This document shows positions 18,201 to 28,189 of a DNA stretch of 64,000 bases, in pieces. Source of the stretch: Xanthomonas citri pv. mangiferaeindicae (lineage in GTDB: Bacteria; Pseudomonadota; Gammaproteobacteria; Xanthomonadales; Xanthomonadaceae). Position 1 is the stretch's first letter; each line of letters begins with the position of its first letter. Under the pieces are notes generated by a model. It searched no databases, was not told the origin of the DNA, and worked only from the letters and a program-made list of their open reading frames with translations. Location of the stretch: assembly GCA_002240395.1 (NCBI GenBank), contig CP016836.1, positions 1,364,001 through 1,428,000 of the forward strand. Reading direction: 5' to 3'. Both the position numbers and the translations under genes were made by a program.

Positions 18201-18831
18201 ACTGCGCGGCGGCGGCTATGCGGCCGAGGACATCGACGACGGCGTTGCGGTACTGACGGCGCTGATCGGCCCCACGCTCACCGTCGCGTTGCCCGAGGGC
18301 GTGCGGCTGTGCGATGTGCCCGCCGACGCACGCCGGGCCGAGATCGAGTTCCAGTTCGCGCTGCAGCCCACCGCGGTCGAGGCGATGCTCGCGTTGCTGC
18401 ATGCCCACGGGGTTTCGACCGGCCGCAGCGGCTTCGGCCTGCGCCGCACGCTCGAAGGCCTGATGACCGGCCTGATCGACCTGACCTACACCGTGGACGG
18501 CCGCTGGTACGTGCTCGACTACAAATCCAATCGCCTGCCCGGCTACGACGCGTCCACGCTGCAGCGCGCGATGGTGCATAGCGAGTACGACCTGCAGGCG
18601 CTGATCTACACGCTCGCCCTGCATCGCTGGCTGCGCTTCCGCCTGGGCGCGGGCTACGACTACGCCCGCGATTTCGGCGGGGTGCGCTACCTGTTCTGCC
18701 GGGGCCTGGCCCCCGATCGGGATGCCTCCGCCGGCGTACATGCGCAGCGCTTCGACCCCGCGTTGGTGGATGCGCTCGATGCACTGTTCGCCGGCGGGCA
18801 CCGGACCGGATCCCGAGGTGCGCACGCATGA
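15202..18831 (+). CDS. recB: Exodeoxyribonuclease V beta subunit RecB
   Basis: A 1209-residue UvrD-family 3'-5' helicase with a C-terminal nuclease. Walker A is EASAGTGKTFTLATL (residues about 23-37); LVDEFQDTD is the Walker B region and QIVTLHKSKGLEYPLVF a later helicase motif. The nuclease active site is GLIDL (Asp1093) plus LDYKSN (Asp1106, Lys1108), the D...DxK signature of RecB. ATG 15202 sits in the recC stop overlap and starts precisely at the expected N-terminus, so the long open frame before it is not part of the gene. The length is close to E. coli RecB (1180). Confidence 0.96.
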   Translation: MIAPTPEPVDPFLTLPLTGTQLIEASAGTGKTFTLATLVTRLVVEHGLRIGQILAVTFTEAATQELRKRIRERLVLAARLVDAPPDDDTAPDTALSQAVIAAHLATGDESAAALQRRLQQAADEIDLAAIFTIHGFCARVLREHALESGQSFAAPELLANDRALREELAADLWRSTAADADDAALLMDLWKGGPGDMARDLGPLIREPVLRPAATPPQPDPRPARDAAAQALIAAIDAHIDAAQAAVAMAFDAKVFDGRRARRPSFDKAFQTLRDGRALSHWVLDDKTHLDKLLPARLLDFCKDDTQSKVPCSPLFDALHTWSNADRVAQDWLEQAKTRLLHRLRNAARARLAQRKQQLHVQTYDDLIDGVADALHGPHAQALVQRLRAQYAVALVDEFQDTDTRQWDIFRTVFGESKAAREAGFEPALFLIGDPKQAIYGFRGGDVQTYLLAARDAIAAPPLDRNFRSRPSLLAAIEALYAQAGEAAFFDRQIRFHRVLPGTKRTDADFQRAGAPAPALMLWQAPAPPADDAGKRRPHSAGRARDLATQACVAAIHAVLIEARAGTATLDGAPVQPGDIAVLVRKHSEATQIQQALAAIGIPAVAAGKQSLFATPEAHELLTLLLALLHTADDSRLRAALATVLLGVDAAGIAALDHDADTHRGWQLRALAWRERWQRGGPLALVADLCADNGPRLLGLLDGERRLTNYLQLGELLQQADARALGLQGLVDWLGQQIARADADDEAQLLRLESDAHRVQIVTLHKSKGLEYPLVFLPFVGIGSRAPDPGHACVVADATGGRALHWKLQADRSGWDAVRSAWIEAQRAEDARLLYVGLTRAEHAVWIATGDFYNARQTALAPMLDGLPDTPGIVRDATVPSTLPWLPPIEAGDRPTARSAARAIAPDWWVYSFTQLANADSGAQDASTRATVATAGGQDEPEGEPAPEAPRADDHDPRFAGNRFGVVLHEALELGDFAAWRDWRPGDPAPPGQRAIIEAALRGGGYAAEDIDDGVAVLTALIGPTLTVALPEGVRLCDVPADARRAEIEFQFALQPTAVEAMLALLHAHGVSTGRSGFGLRRTLEGLMTGLIDLTYTVDGRWYVLDYKSNRLPGYDASTLQRAMVHSEYDLQALIYTLALHRWLRFRLGAGYDYARDFGGVRYLFCRGLAPDRDASAGVHAQRFDPALVDALDALFAGGHRTGSRGAHA

Positions 18832-20834
18832 CCGCCAGGACCGATGCCACGCGTGACGCCACCGCATCTGCGCCTACCAAATCGCGCACGCCTGATCTGC
18901 TCACCGCGTTGCAGCGCAGCGGCGCGTTACGCACGCTCGATTTCGAGCTGGCGCAGCGCCTGCAGCGGCTCGCGCCTGAGACACCGGCCGCAGTGCTCGC
19001 CGCTGCGGCACTGGCCTCGCGGGCAGTCGCCAACGGTCATGCCGGCTTCGATCCCGCGCGCCCGCAGGTGCTGGTCGACGCCGAGTTGGACTGGCCCGCG
19101 CCCGATGCCTGGCACGCGCTGCTGCGCGACGCGCGCTGGGTCAGCCGACCGACGGATCCGCTCGCGCCCTCGGCAACGGATGTTCCACTGGTGCTCGAAC
19201 CCGCCGATGCCGCGGACGGCTTGCTGTACCTGCGCCGCTATCGCGAGTACGAGGCCGCGCTGGCAGCCGGCCTGCGGCGCATCGCGGCGCAGCCACCCGA
19301 TGTCATCAGCCCTGAGACCGTCGCCGATCCCTTTGCCGTGCTGTTTCCCGACGCGCAGGCCGGCGCGGACCGTCAGGCGCGCGCCGCCGCGCTGGCGCTG
19401 CGCCGTGCCCTGCTGCTGGTCACCGGTGGCCCCGGCACTGGCAAGACCACGACCATCGCCCGCCTGCTGGTGCTGCGCATCGCCCAGGCCTTGCGCAGCG
19501 GACGGTCACTGCCGCGCATCGCGCTGGCGGCGCCCACCGGCCGCGCCGCCGAGCGCATGGCCGAGAGCCTGCGCCGCGCGGTGCAAGGATTCGTCGGTGA
19601 CCTCGATCCGGACCTGCGCGCCGCACTGCCTGGCGCCTTGCCCGACACCGCCAGCACGCTTCATCGCCTGCTCGGCACGGTGCCCGACAGCCCCACGTTC
19701 CGCCACCACGCTGGCCATCCGCTGCCGCTGGACGTGCTAGTGGTCGACGAGGCCTCGATGGTTGACCTGCCGCTGATGGCCAAGCTGGTCGATGCCGTCG
19801 CCGACGGCACCCAGCTGATCCTGCTCGGCGATGCCGACCAGTTGCCGTCGGTGGAAGCTGGCGACGTGCTGGCCGCGATCCTGGCCGCCGCCGGCCCCGG
19901 TCACGCGTTGCAGGCCGACGATGCGCGCGCGCTGCAACCGCTGCTCGGTGCCGCCACGCCGGTCGACCGCGTGAGCGGCGGCCTGCACGGCCATCGCGTG
20001 CAATTGCAGCGCGGCTACCGCCAGGACGCCGATTTCGACCTGGCGCCACTGGCCGACGCCGCGCGCGAAGGCGATGCCGAGTCCGTGCTGTCGCTGTTGC
20101 GCGGTGGCCGGTTGCGCGGCGTTCACTTCCACGAGGACCTGACCGATGCGCTGGACGCACAGCAGGACACGCTGCTCGCGCACTGGCGCAGTCTTGCCGA
20201 GGCTTCCGATCCTGCGGCAGCGCTTGCACAGTCGCAGCGATTGCGCCTGCTGACCGCGGTGCGCGAAGGCCCGCAGGGCGCGCGCGGTCTCAACGCCCGG
20301 ATCGAAGCGCTGCTGTCGGGCCACCGCATCGGGCCGGCGCCGGCCTGGTTCCACGGCCGCCTGCTGCTGATCACCGAAAACAGCTATCGCCATCGCCTGT
20401 TCAACGGCGACATTGGCATCTGCTGGCGCGACGGCGCGGACACGCCGATGGCCTGGTTCGCCAGTGACGTGCCCGGCGAGGTCCGCGCGTTTCATCCTGC
20501 CGCATTGCCCGCGCACGAGAGCGCGTTTGCGATGACCGTGCACAAGGCCCAGGGCAGCGAGTTCGATGAGGTCTGGCTGCAGTTGCCGCGCCACGACAGC
20601 CGCGTGCTCTCGCGCGAACTGATCTATACCGCGATCACCCGCGCGCGCAGCCGCCTGCACATCGCCGGCGGCGCGCAGGTTCTGCGCGACGCGCTCGCGC
20701 GGCATGCGGTGCGGATGTCGGGGCTGGCGTGGCGGCTGGGCGCGGCGAGCCTGCAACAAGCTCCCCCGCCAGCGCAGGAGTCCGGTCGAGATCTCGACGC
20801 CGACGTCCCGCCGTCACAGGGCGCGCTGTTCTAG
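18828..20834 (+). CDS. recD: Exodeoxyribonuclease V alpha subunit RecD
   Basis: A 668-residue superfamily-1B 5'-3' helicase, the third subunit of RecBCD. Walker A, VTGGPGTGKTTTIARLL, lies near residue 200; LVVDEASMVDLPLM is Walker B; SAFAMTVHKAQGSEFDEVWL and ELIYTAITRARSRLHI are the C-terminal UvrD-like motifs. The start overlaps the recB stop as ATGA. The gene order recC-recB-recD without ptrA is the common arrangement outside the enterics. Confidence 0.96.
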   Translation: MTARTDATRDATASAPTKSRTPDLLTALQRSGALRTLDFELAQRLQRLAPETPAAVLAAAALASRAVANGHAGFDPARPQVLVDAELDWPAPDAWHALLRDARWVSRPTDPLAPSATDVPLVLEPADAADGLLYLRRYREYEAALAAGLRRIAAQPPDVISPETVADPFAVLFPDAQAGADRQARAAALALRRALLLVTGGPGTGKTTTIARLLVLRIAQALRSGRSLPRIALAAPTGRAAERMAESLRRAVQGFVGDLDPDLRAALPGALPDTASTLHRLLGTVPDSPTFRHHAGHPLPLDVLVVDEASMVDLPLMAKLVDAVADGTQLILLGDADQLPSVEAGDVLAAILAAAGPGHALQADDARALQPLLGAATPVDRVSGGLHGHRVQLQRGYRQDADFDLAPLADAAREGDAESVLSLLRGGRLRGVHFHEDLTDALDAQQDTLLAHWRSLAEASDPAAALAQSQRLRLLTAVREGPQGARGLNARIEALLSGHRIGPAPAWFHGRLLLITENSYRHRLFNGDIGICWRDGADTPMAWFASDVPGEVRAFHPAALPAHESAFAMTVHKAQGSEFDEVWLQLPRHDSRVLSRELIYTAITRARSRLHIAGGAQVLRDALARHAVRMSGLAWRLGAASLQQAPPPAQESGRDLDADVPPSQGALF

Positions 20835-20909
20835 CGCGAAAAGCGTGCCTCGCGATTCACCCGGAGGCGGGCCCTCGGGCGCCGCCACTCGACTGCTGGA
20901 GGTCGTCCC

Positions 20910-21257
20910 ATGGTCTTCAACAGGATCCTGCTCATACGCACGCTCGCGTTCGCTTCTCTCGCCCACGCCGGCGCCACCGGCGGCGGCCCCGCTGAGCTCG
21001 TTCTGGACGGCGCCCGCGCCGCCGCGCTGGCCGCGGCCATCTCCGTCTTCCGGGACAAGCAGCCGGAAGCCGATCTGACCAAGTTCCAGGTCCACGTCCA
21101 TCCTGCCGATCAGGGCACGTTCCAAGTCGTGTTCGAACCGCAGCAGGCCGACGAAAGCGTCCCTACGCTTGGCGGGCGGACCGTGCACGGCCGCGAACTG
21201 CACGTATGGATCAACGCGGCCGACAACACCCTCGACCGGATGGCGTTCGCGCGTTGA
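20910..21257 (+). CDS. Small exported protein of unknown function
   Basis: A 115-residue protein. It starts at ATG 20910, with GGAGG a few bases upstream. The N-terminus (MVFNRILLIRTLAFASLAHA) is a plausible Sec signal peptide cut after AHA. The remainder is a small alpha/beta protein: an Ala-rich helix, then KFQVHVHPADQGTFQVVFEP and ELHVWINAADNTLDRMAFAR. It shows no cysteine pair or known motif. It follows recD on the same strand after 75 bases but need not be co-transcribed. Function unknown. Confidence 0.65.
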   Translation: MVFNRILLIRTLAFASLAHAGATGGGPAELVLDGARAAALAAAISVFRDKQPEADLTKFQVHVHPADQGTFQVVFEPQQADESVPTLGGRTVHGRELHVWINAADNTLDRMAFAR

Positions 21258-21299
21258 GGCTCCCCGACGTACACAAAGCCTCACCTGCGTGGCCTGCGC

Positions 21300-21851
21300 T
21301 CAACTCGATGCGGGCAGGCCTGACCGGCGATTCCACGGCATGCGCGCCAACACCCGGGCAAGCCCACAGAATCCGCTGATACCGGCAAACGTCAGGCCGG
21401 CGCCGATGCCGCCTGCCAGCAGGTGGAACCAGGGCGAAACACCGAAACCCAGGGCGGTCGCCAGCAGGACGAGGCTGCCGGCCGCAATCTGGACCTGGCG
21501 GTTCAATTCCAACGGCTGCGTCCGGTCCGTCAGTACCGGCAGGCCGGCCTGCTTCCAGGCATCCAGACCGCCCTCGAGCGTGCACACCCGGACATGCGGA
21601 CCCGCGGCAGCGGCGAGCCGCGCCGCATGGACGCCGGTCCGCATCCCCGAGCGGCAATGAAACACCACCACCGTGGCCTCGCCCCGTGGCAAAAGCGTCG
21701 TGCCCAGGTGCACCAGCGGGTGGGACACCGCACCGGGAATCCGTTCGCGCCTATGTTCATCATGATCGCGGATGTCGATCAGGCAGGCGCCGGTCTGCAT
21801 GAGCGCAAAGGTGGCGCGAGCGTCGAGCATGTCCATCGGAGGGGTCCTCAT
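21300..21851 (-). CDS. ygaP: Membrane-anchored rhodanese, YgaP-like
   Basis: A 183-residue protein: an N-terminal rhodanese domain (residues 1-105) and a DUF2892-type pair of membrane helices (about 118-165). The active-site loop is VVFHCRSGMRTG, whose Cys takes up persulfide sulfur. E. coli YgaP (174 residues) has this same domain order and follows the regulator gene ygaV, as here. The start ATG 21851 overlaps the stop of the upstream ArsR gene by 4 bases. It should handle sulfane sulfur at the membrane under control of its partner regulator. Confidence 0.88.
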   Translation of the reverse strand: MRTPPMDMLDARATFALMQTGACLIDIRDHDEHRRERIPGAVSHPLVHLGTTLLPRGEATVVVFHCRSGMRTGVHAARLAAAAGPHVRVCTLEGGLDAWKQAGLPVLTDRTQPLELNRQVQIAAGSLVLLATALGFGVSPWFHLLAGGIGAGLTFAGISGFCGLARVLARMPWNRRSGLPASS

Positions 21852-22156
21852 GGGCAGAACAGGTCCTTGAGCGTGGCGATCAACCGCTCTACACGGGGAT
21901 CGGCGATGCGGTAATGCAGCGTCTGCGCCTCTCGGCGAAAGCACACCAGCCCGTCCTCGCGCATCCGGGCCAGGTGCTGGGACAGCGCCGACTGGCTCAG
22001 CTGCACCTGGGCCTGCAGCGCGCCTACGCTGGCCTCGCCGTGCTCGATCAACAGGCACAGCAACAGCAGCCGCTGCGGGTGGCCGAGAATGCGCAGCATC
22101 GAGGCCGCCTGCTCGGCGCCTTGGTGCATGAAATCCAGGGAGTCGTCTGTTGACAT
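21848..22156 (-). CDS. ygaV: ArsR-family persulfide-type sensor, YgaV/BigR-like
   Basis: A 102-residue ArsR/SmtB winged helix: ILGHPQRLLLLCLLIEHGEASVGAL, recognition helix LSQSALSQHLARMREDGLV. Cys34 in the second helix and Cys101 at the C-terminus correspond to the Cys pair that forms a tetrasulfide or disulfide in BigR, SqrR and YgaV; Cys72 is extra. There is no metal-site ELCVCDL motif, so sulfide rather than arsenic sensing is likely. It forms an operon with the rhodanese gene and faces the AhpD-like gene across nested palindromes that are its probable operators. Confidence 0.85.
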   Translation of the reverse strand: MSTDDSLDFMHQGAEQAASMLRILGHPQRLLLLCLLIEHGEASVGALQAQVQLSQSALSQHLARMREDGLVCFRREAQTLHYRIADPRVERLIATLKDLFCP

Positions 22157-22162
22157 GGCGCC

Positions 22163-22203
22163 ATCATATTAGGTTTTGCTAAATTAGCAATTGCTAATAT
22201 GAT
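22163..22203. promoter_or_regulatory. Nested palindromes, probable YgaV operators
   Basis: Outer 10-base arms ATCATATTAG (22163-22172) and CTAATATGAT (22194-22203) enclose two overlapping perfect palindromes: TTGCTAA-A-TTAGCAA (22176-22190) and ATTAGCAATTGCTAAT (22183-22198). The stretch is strikingly AT-rich and begins 7 bases from the ygaV start, so a bound repressor would block ygaV-ygaP and the divergent gene. The AT-rich TTAGCAA half-site style fits BigR-type operators. Confidence 0.8.
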
Positions 22204-22242
22204 CATGCGGCCGGCGTCGTGCCGGCTTCTCTGGAATCGACC

Positions 22243-22602
22243 ATGCACGCCTCGACCTATACCGAACTGACCCGCGACATCTCGCGGAATCTCACCGATC
22301 TGCGCAGCCACCACGCCGACGTGATGCGCGGCTTCAATGCGCTGAGCAAGGCGGCGATGGCGCCCGGCGCCCTCGACGAGAAGACCAAGGAGCTGATCGC
22401 CATGGCCATTGGCGTGGCCAACCGCTGCGACGGCTGCCTCGGCTTCCACGCCAAGGCACTGGTGCGGCTGGGCGCGACGCCACAGGAGTTCCGGGAGATG
22501 CTGGGGGTGGCTGTCTACATGGGCGGCGGGCCGTCGCTGATGTACGCCGCCAATGCGCAGGCGGCCTACGACGAGTTCATGGGCGCTGCCGGCTCGGCCT
22601 GA
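22243..22602 (+). CDS. AhpD-like carboxymuconolactone-decarboxylase-family protein
   Basis: A 119-residue all-helical protein of the CMD/AhpD family. The redox motif is NRCDGCLGFHAKAL: a CxxC pair with the following His, which in AhpD-like proteins reduces peroxiredoxin partners or quinone-linked disulfides. ATG 22243 gives the normal length; a GTG 24 bases upstream is less likely. It is divergent from ygaV-ygaP and shares the palindromic control region, so it probably belongs to the same sulfide/thiol response. Confidence 0.86.
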   Translation: MHASTYTELTRDISRNLTDLRSHHADVMRGFNALSKAAMAPGALDEKTKELIAMAIGVANRCDGCLGFHAKALVRLGATPQEFREMLGVAVYMGGGPSLMYAANAQAAYDEFMGAAGSA

Positions 22603-22682
22603 CGCCCCCGACCAAGAACGGCGGCGCTGCTGCCACGACGGCGATGTCGTTGGCTGCGCCGTACAAGGCGCCGCACGCGCGC

Positions 22683-22713
22683 TTGACCTTCCCACGATGG
22701 GAAGGCTTAGGCT
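22683..22713 (+). promoter_or_regulatory. CueR-type copper promoter of copA
   Basis: The -35 TTGACC (22683) and -10 TAGGCT (22708) are separated by 19 bases, the overlong spacer typical of MerR-family promoters. The spacer holds the dyad CCTTCCC-N4-GGGAAGG, the CueR box. It lies 33-63 bases before ATG 22746, which rules out the upstream in-frame start of copA. Confidence 0.9.
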
Positions 22714-22745
22714 GGCCGCAGCTGTCAGCCTTTGCGGAAGTTCCC

Positions 22746-25243
<2,498 letters not shown>

Positions 25244-25247
<4 letters not shown>

Positions 25248-25735
25248 ACATCGGCGAGGCCGCTCGCGCGTCCGGCGTCTCGGCCAAGATGATCCGCTAC
25301 TACGAGCAGAGCGGCCTGATCCCGGCACCCGCGCGCACCGCCGCCGGCTATCGGGCCTACGGTCAGGCCGATGTCCACCGCCTGCAGTTCGTCCGCCGTG
25401 CCCGCGACCTCGGGTTTTCGGTCGCCGAGATCGCCGACCTGCTGGGCCTGTGGCACGACACCGCGCGCCACAGCGCAGACGTCAAACGCCTGGCGCAGGA
25501 CCGCATCGCCGAACTCGAACGGCGCATGCGCGACCTGCAGCAGATGACCGACACGCTGCGCACGCTCGTCGACTGCTGCGCCGGCGACGATCGGCCCGAC
25601 TGCCCGATCCTCGAGCAACTGCAGCAGCCCGTTCCCGGCCCGGCAGACGACCGCCCGCGGACTGGCGCCGTCTTGCGGCGCCCGAGCGCATCCGCGACGA
25701 CGCGATCGGCAACGAAGCGGACGCGGATGCGCTAA
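25244..25735 (+). CDS. cueR: Copper-responsive MerR-family activator CueR
   Basis: A 163-residue MerR-type regulator. The N-terminus has MNIGEAARASGVSAKMIRYYE (helix-turn-helix) and the usual LIPAPARTAAGYRAYGQADV wing. The metal loop reads CAGDDRPDC, giving Cys112-x7-Cys120, the same residue numbers as E. coli CueR. The last 35 residues are an Arg/Pro/Thr-rich extension absent from the 135-residue E. coli protein. It should activate copA and the small chaperone gene, both of which have 19-base-spacer promoters with its dyad. Confidence 0.93.
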
Positions 25736-25828
25736 CGCAGACGGTGGGCATCACGCGATCGTCTGCCTGCGTATCAAGACAGAGCGCCGCAACCTGTCGA
25801 TGCAGGCCGCAGTGCGCGAGGCAGCAGG

Positions 25829-26023
25829 TCAGCCTTCGCGTGGTGGGAAACCGGCCTCGCGCAGCGCCGCGACGACCGCCTCACGCGCAGCCGAGGTCTG
25901 CACCACCACCGTGCGGTTCGGCGGATCGGCCTCCACGCTCGCCTGCGCATCGACCGACTGGATGGCCTTGGTCACCGACCGTGCGCAGCCGCCGCAGGTC
26001 ATGTCGTCGAGATGGAACTGCAT
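25829..26023 (-). CDS. copZ: CopZ-like heavy-metal-associated copper chaperone
   Basis: A 64-residue single heavy-metal domain with DDMTCGGCARSVTKAIQ, the MxCxxC Cu(I) site followed by the first helix; ferredoxin-like beta-alpha-beta spacing fits CopZ/Atx1. The start at 26023 gives the standard N-terminus. It converges with cueR and is preceded by its own CueR-type promoter on the minus strand. It should carry Cu(I) to CopA. Confidence 0.9.
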   Translation of the reverse strand: MQFHLDDMTCGGCARSVTKAIQSVDAQASVEADPPNRTVVVQTSAAREAVVAALREAGFPPREG

Positions 26024-26051
26024 GGCGGACTCCTTGAGATAGGTTGCCGGC

Positions 26052-26082
26052 AGTGTGCGGCTTGCCACCGTGGGAAGGTCAA
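26052..26082 (-). promoter_or_regulatory. CueR-type promoter of the copper chaperone gene
   Basis: On the minus strand TTGACC (26082-26077) and CACACT (26057-26052) are 19 bases apart. The first half-site CCTTCCCAC is identical to that of copA, while the second half (GTGGCAAG) has a mismatch to the dyad. The site ends about 29 bases before the chaperone start, a normal promoter distance. Confidence 0.75.
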
Positions 26083-26207
26083 GCGCGACCGCGCGCCTTC
26101 GACCCCATCGGGCGCCTCAGTTCGTTCGCGCGCAGGCTGGTAACGTCGAGCCGCCGATGCGGTTCGGCCCGACACCGACCCAGGCGATCACAAGGGAGTG
26201 CATCCAG

Positions 26208-26711
26208 ATGAAGCATCCAGGCATGTTGTTCGTCGCCAGCGCCGCGGGCGCGCTGCTGGCGGCCTGCTCGTCCAACGTCGACGCCCCCGCTGGCGCGTCC
26301 GACGAACGCCCGAAGGCGTCACCGATTCTGATCCGCAACGCTGAGCGATCCCTCGTGGCCCATCAGGCCCTGATCGAAGGGCGTCTGCACGCAGATCCCG
26401 CCGGCTGCCTGCGGATCGGCGATGACAGCGGCCCACTGATCGTCTGGCATCACGACAGTCGCCTCGAGCAGGGGGCGGACGGCCGCGTCCAGGTGATCGA
26501 CGGCTTCACCGGCCATGCGGCTTCGATCGGCGACGACATCGCCCTGGGCGGTGCAGGCGGGCCGGATGCACCGGCCCGCGTCATCCCGGAGATTCCGGCG
26601 GCATGCGCGACCGGCGAGTACTGGATGGCCGGAGCGCTGATGAATGCGGCCGAGTACCAAGCGCTGCGTGCGCGGCAGGCGGATCAGGCGCCGCCCGGAC
26701 CGCCAAAATAA
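26208..26711 (+). CDS. Lipoprotein of unknown function
   Basis: A 167-residue lipoprotein. The signal peptide ends in a clear lipobox, ALLAACSS (Cys about 20). AAGGGAG 9 bases before ATG 26208 supports the start. The mature part has two further cysteines and a domain-like stretch, ALIEGRLHADPAGCLRIGDDSGPLIVWHHDSRL. That reads like a small beta-barrel sensor or inhibitor, but I cannot assign a family. The next gene, 90 bases on, is a secreted protease; a functional link is possible but not shown. Confidence 0.75.
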   Translation: MKHPGMLFVASAAGALLAACSSNVDAPAGASDERPKASPILIRNAERSLVAHQALIEGRLHADPAGCLRIGDDSGPLIVWHHDSRLEQGADGRVQVIDGFTGHAASIGDDIALGGAGGPDAPARVIPEIPAACATGEYWMAGALMNAAEYQALRARQADQAPPGPPK

Positions 26712-26758
26712 GCATGCGCGTCACATCTCCCGGTGCGGGATCGGCGTACGGTCGGGGC

Positions 26759-26774
26759 GTCACGAGAACGTGAC
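26759..26774. promoter_or_regulatory. Palindrome upstream of the secreted protease gene
   Basis: A perfect dyad GTCACG-AGAA-CGTGAC lies 27 bases before the protease start and just upstream of its GGAGAG ribosome-binding site. It could be an operator or a leader hairpin. It is not the TGTGA-N6-TCACA arrangement of Crp/Clp sites, so I do not name a regulator. Confidence 0.5.
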
Positions 26775-26801
26775 ATTTTCCCGAGTCAATGGAGAGTGAC
26801 C

Positions 26802-28055
26802 ATGAACGCCAAGTTGTTACCGTATGTCGCTTGCATCGCGGTTCTGGGCGTGGGAAGTATCGCAACCGGCCATGCGGCCGATTCGCGATGGATCGCACCG
26901 GACGGGCTGTTGAGTGCGGACGCGTCGATGTCGCGCGATGTGGCCGGCGTCGCCGACGCGCTGGGGATTTCCGAAGACGCGGCGCGCCGACAGTTGAATG
27001 TCCAACCGTTCGCCGACGCCATCGCCGAGCGCGTCCGTCAGCGTTACGCAAGCCGCCTGGCGGGCGTCTACATCGAGCATGCCCCATCCAGTCGGCTCGT
27101 CGTGCGGCTGACCGGTTACGATGCCGTGCGACCGGAGTTCCACCAGTTCGGTGCCGACCCGCTGGAGGTCGCGTACGAGGTGGGCGCCGACCACACGCTC
27201 GCCGATCTGCAACGCCGATTCGACACGGGCTTTTCGACGCTCGGTCAGCGAGTGCAGGGCCTGCAGGGCGGTTATGTCGACGAGCGCACCGGCCAAATCG
27301 TGATCGAACGCGTCCGCGGCGAGAAAGCGATGGGTCAAGCCGATGTCCAACGCCTCGCCGCCGCGCATTTCGGTGTCCCGGTGCGTCTGGTCGAACTCGA
27401 TGCGCCCAACGAGCAACAGGCGGTCTTCGGCGGTGGGCTGCTGGACTACGTGCGTTCGGGCATCACGTACATCTGTACCGGCGGCTTCGTCGTCGGCAAC
27501 ACCGCCAGCCAGTACGGCACGCTCACCGCCGGCCATTGCCAGCCGACGTCCGGCATCTACAGCTACTTCGGCCAAGATGGCGCCAGCCATAGCCTGACCC
27601 ACGTGGCACGGGCCTACAACAGCACCTCGGACATCGGTTGGGCGCTTCCGGTCCCGGCCGTGGGCGTAGGCCCTTGGGTGTGGACCGGCGCCGCCTATGC
27701 GCAGGTCACTGGGCGCCGGACCCAGGCGGCCACGACCGTGGGCAACGTGATCTGTCGCTACGGCCGCACCGGCGGCTATGGCTGCGCGACGGTGTTCTCC
27801 AAGGCATACAGCCCGGGCAGCATCTGCGGGCCGGCCGTCCCGGGCACCGCGGCGTGCTCGGCGACCTTCGTCGGCCTCAACTCCAGCGCAGGCCTGTGCC
27901 AGGGCGGCGACAGCGGCGGACCGTGGTTCATCGCCGTGGCCGGCGGCGTCGTCGCGGCCGGTGTCCACAGTGCCGGCAATCCCTCGGCGGGCCTGTGCGT
28001 CTACACCAGCACGGACTACGCCTACTCGTCGCTGGGATTGAGCCTGGTCTACTGA
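26802..28055 (+). CDS. Alpha-lytic-protease-type secreted serine endopeptidase (S1E)
   Basis: A 417-residue preproprotein. Residues 1-26 are a signal peptide cut near GHAA; about 27-208 are the large pro-region with the GYVDERTGQIVIER segment that acts as folding chaperone in alpha-lytic protease. The mature chymotrypsin-like domain begins near residue 209. The catalytic triad is His245 (LTAGHC), Asp277 (SDIGWA) and Ser371 (GGDSGGPW), with cysteine pairs typical of the family. Start chosen at ATG 26802 behind GGAGAG. The length is close to Lysobacter alpha-lytic protease (397). It should act outside the cell in nutrient scavenging or predation. Confidence 0.95.
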   Translation: MNAKLLPYVACIAVLGVGSIATGHAADSRWIAPDGLLSADASMSRDVAGVADALGISEDAARRQLNVQPFADAIAERVRQRYASRLAGVYIEHAPSSRLVVRLTGYDAVRPEFHQFGADPLEVAYEVGADHTLADLQRRFDTGFSTLGQRVQGLQGGYVDERTGQIVIERVRGEKAMGQADVQRLAAAHFGVPVRLVELDAPNEQQAVFGGGLLDYVRSGITYICTGGFVVGNTASQYGTLTAGHCQPTSGIYSYFGQDGASHSLTHVARAYNSTSDIGWALPVPAVGVGPWVWTGAAYAQVTGRRTQAATTVGNVICRYGRTGGYGCATVFSKAYSPGSICGPAVPGTAACSATFVGLNSSAGLCQGGDSGGPWFIAVAGGVVAAGVHSAGNPSAGLCVYTSTDYAYSSLGLSLVY

Positions 28056-28087
28056 CGCGCTGCCTGTCTGCACGTGTGACCCAGGCC

Positions 28088-28135
28088 GACCTCGGCTGAG
28101 GTCCCGACGCCTCGACGCTCTGCGCCGGGGCGTCG
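28088..28135. terminator. Two hairpins after the protease gene, possible terminator
   Basis: GACCTC-GGCT-GAGGTC (28088-28103) is a perfect 6-base stem with a tetraloop. It is followed by CGACGCC (28105) pairing with GGCGTCG (28129) across 17 bases. They begin 32 bases after the protease stop. There is no thymine run, so intrinsic termination is uncertain. Confidence 0.45.
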
Positions 28136-28189
28136 CTTCTCCTGGCGCCTGCGTGCGGCTATCGTGCACCGCAGGAGATAGGGGGACGC

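Noticed and set aside
22644..22745. Upstream in-frame start for copA (adds 34 residues)
   Set aside because: The CueR promoter lies within this stretch, so the mRNA would begin after that start codon.
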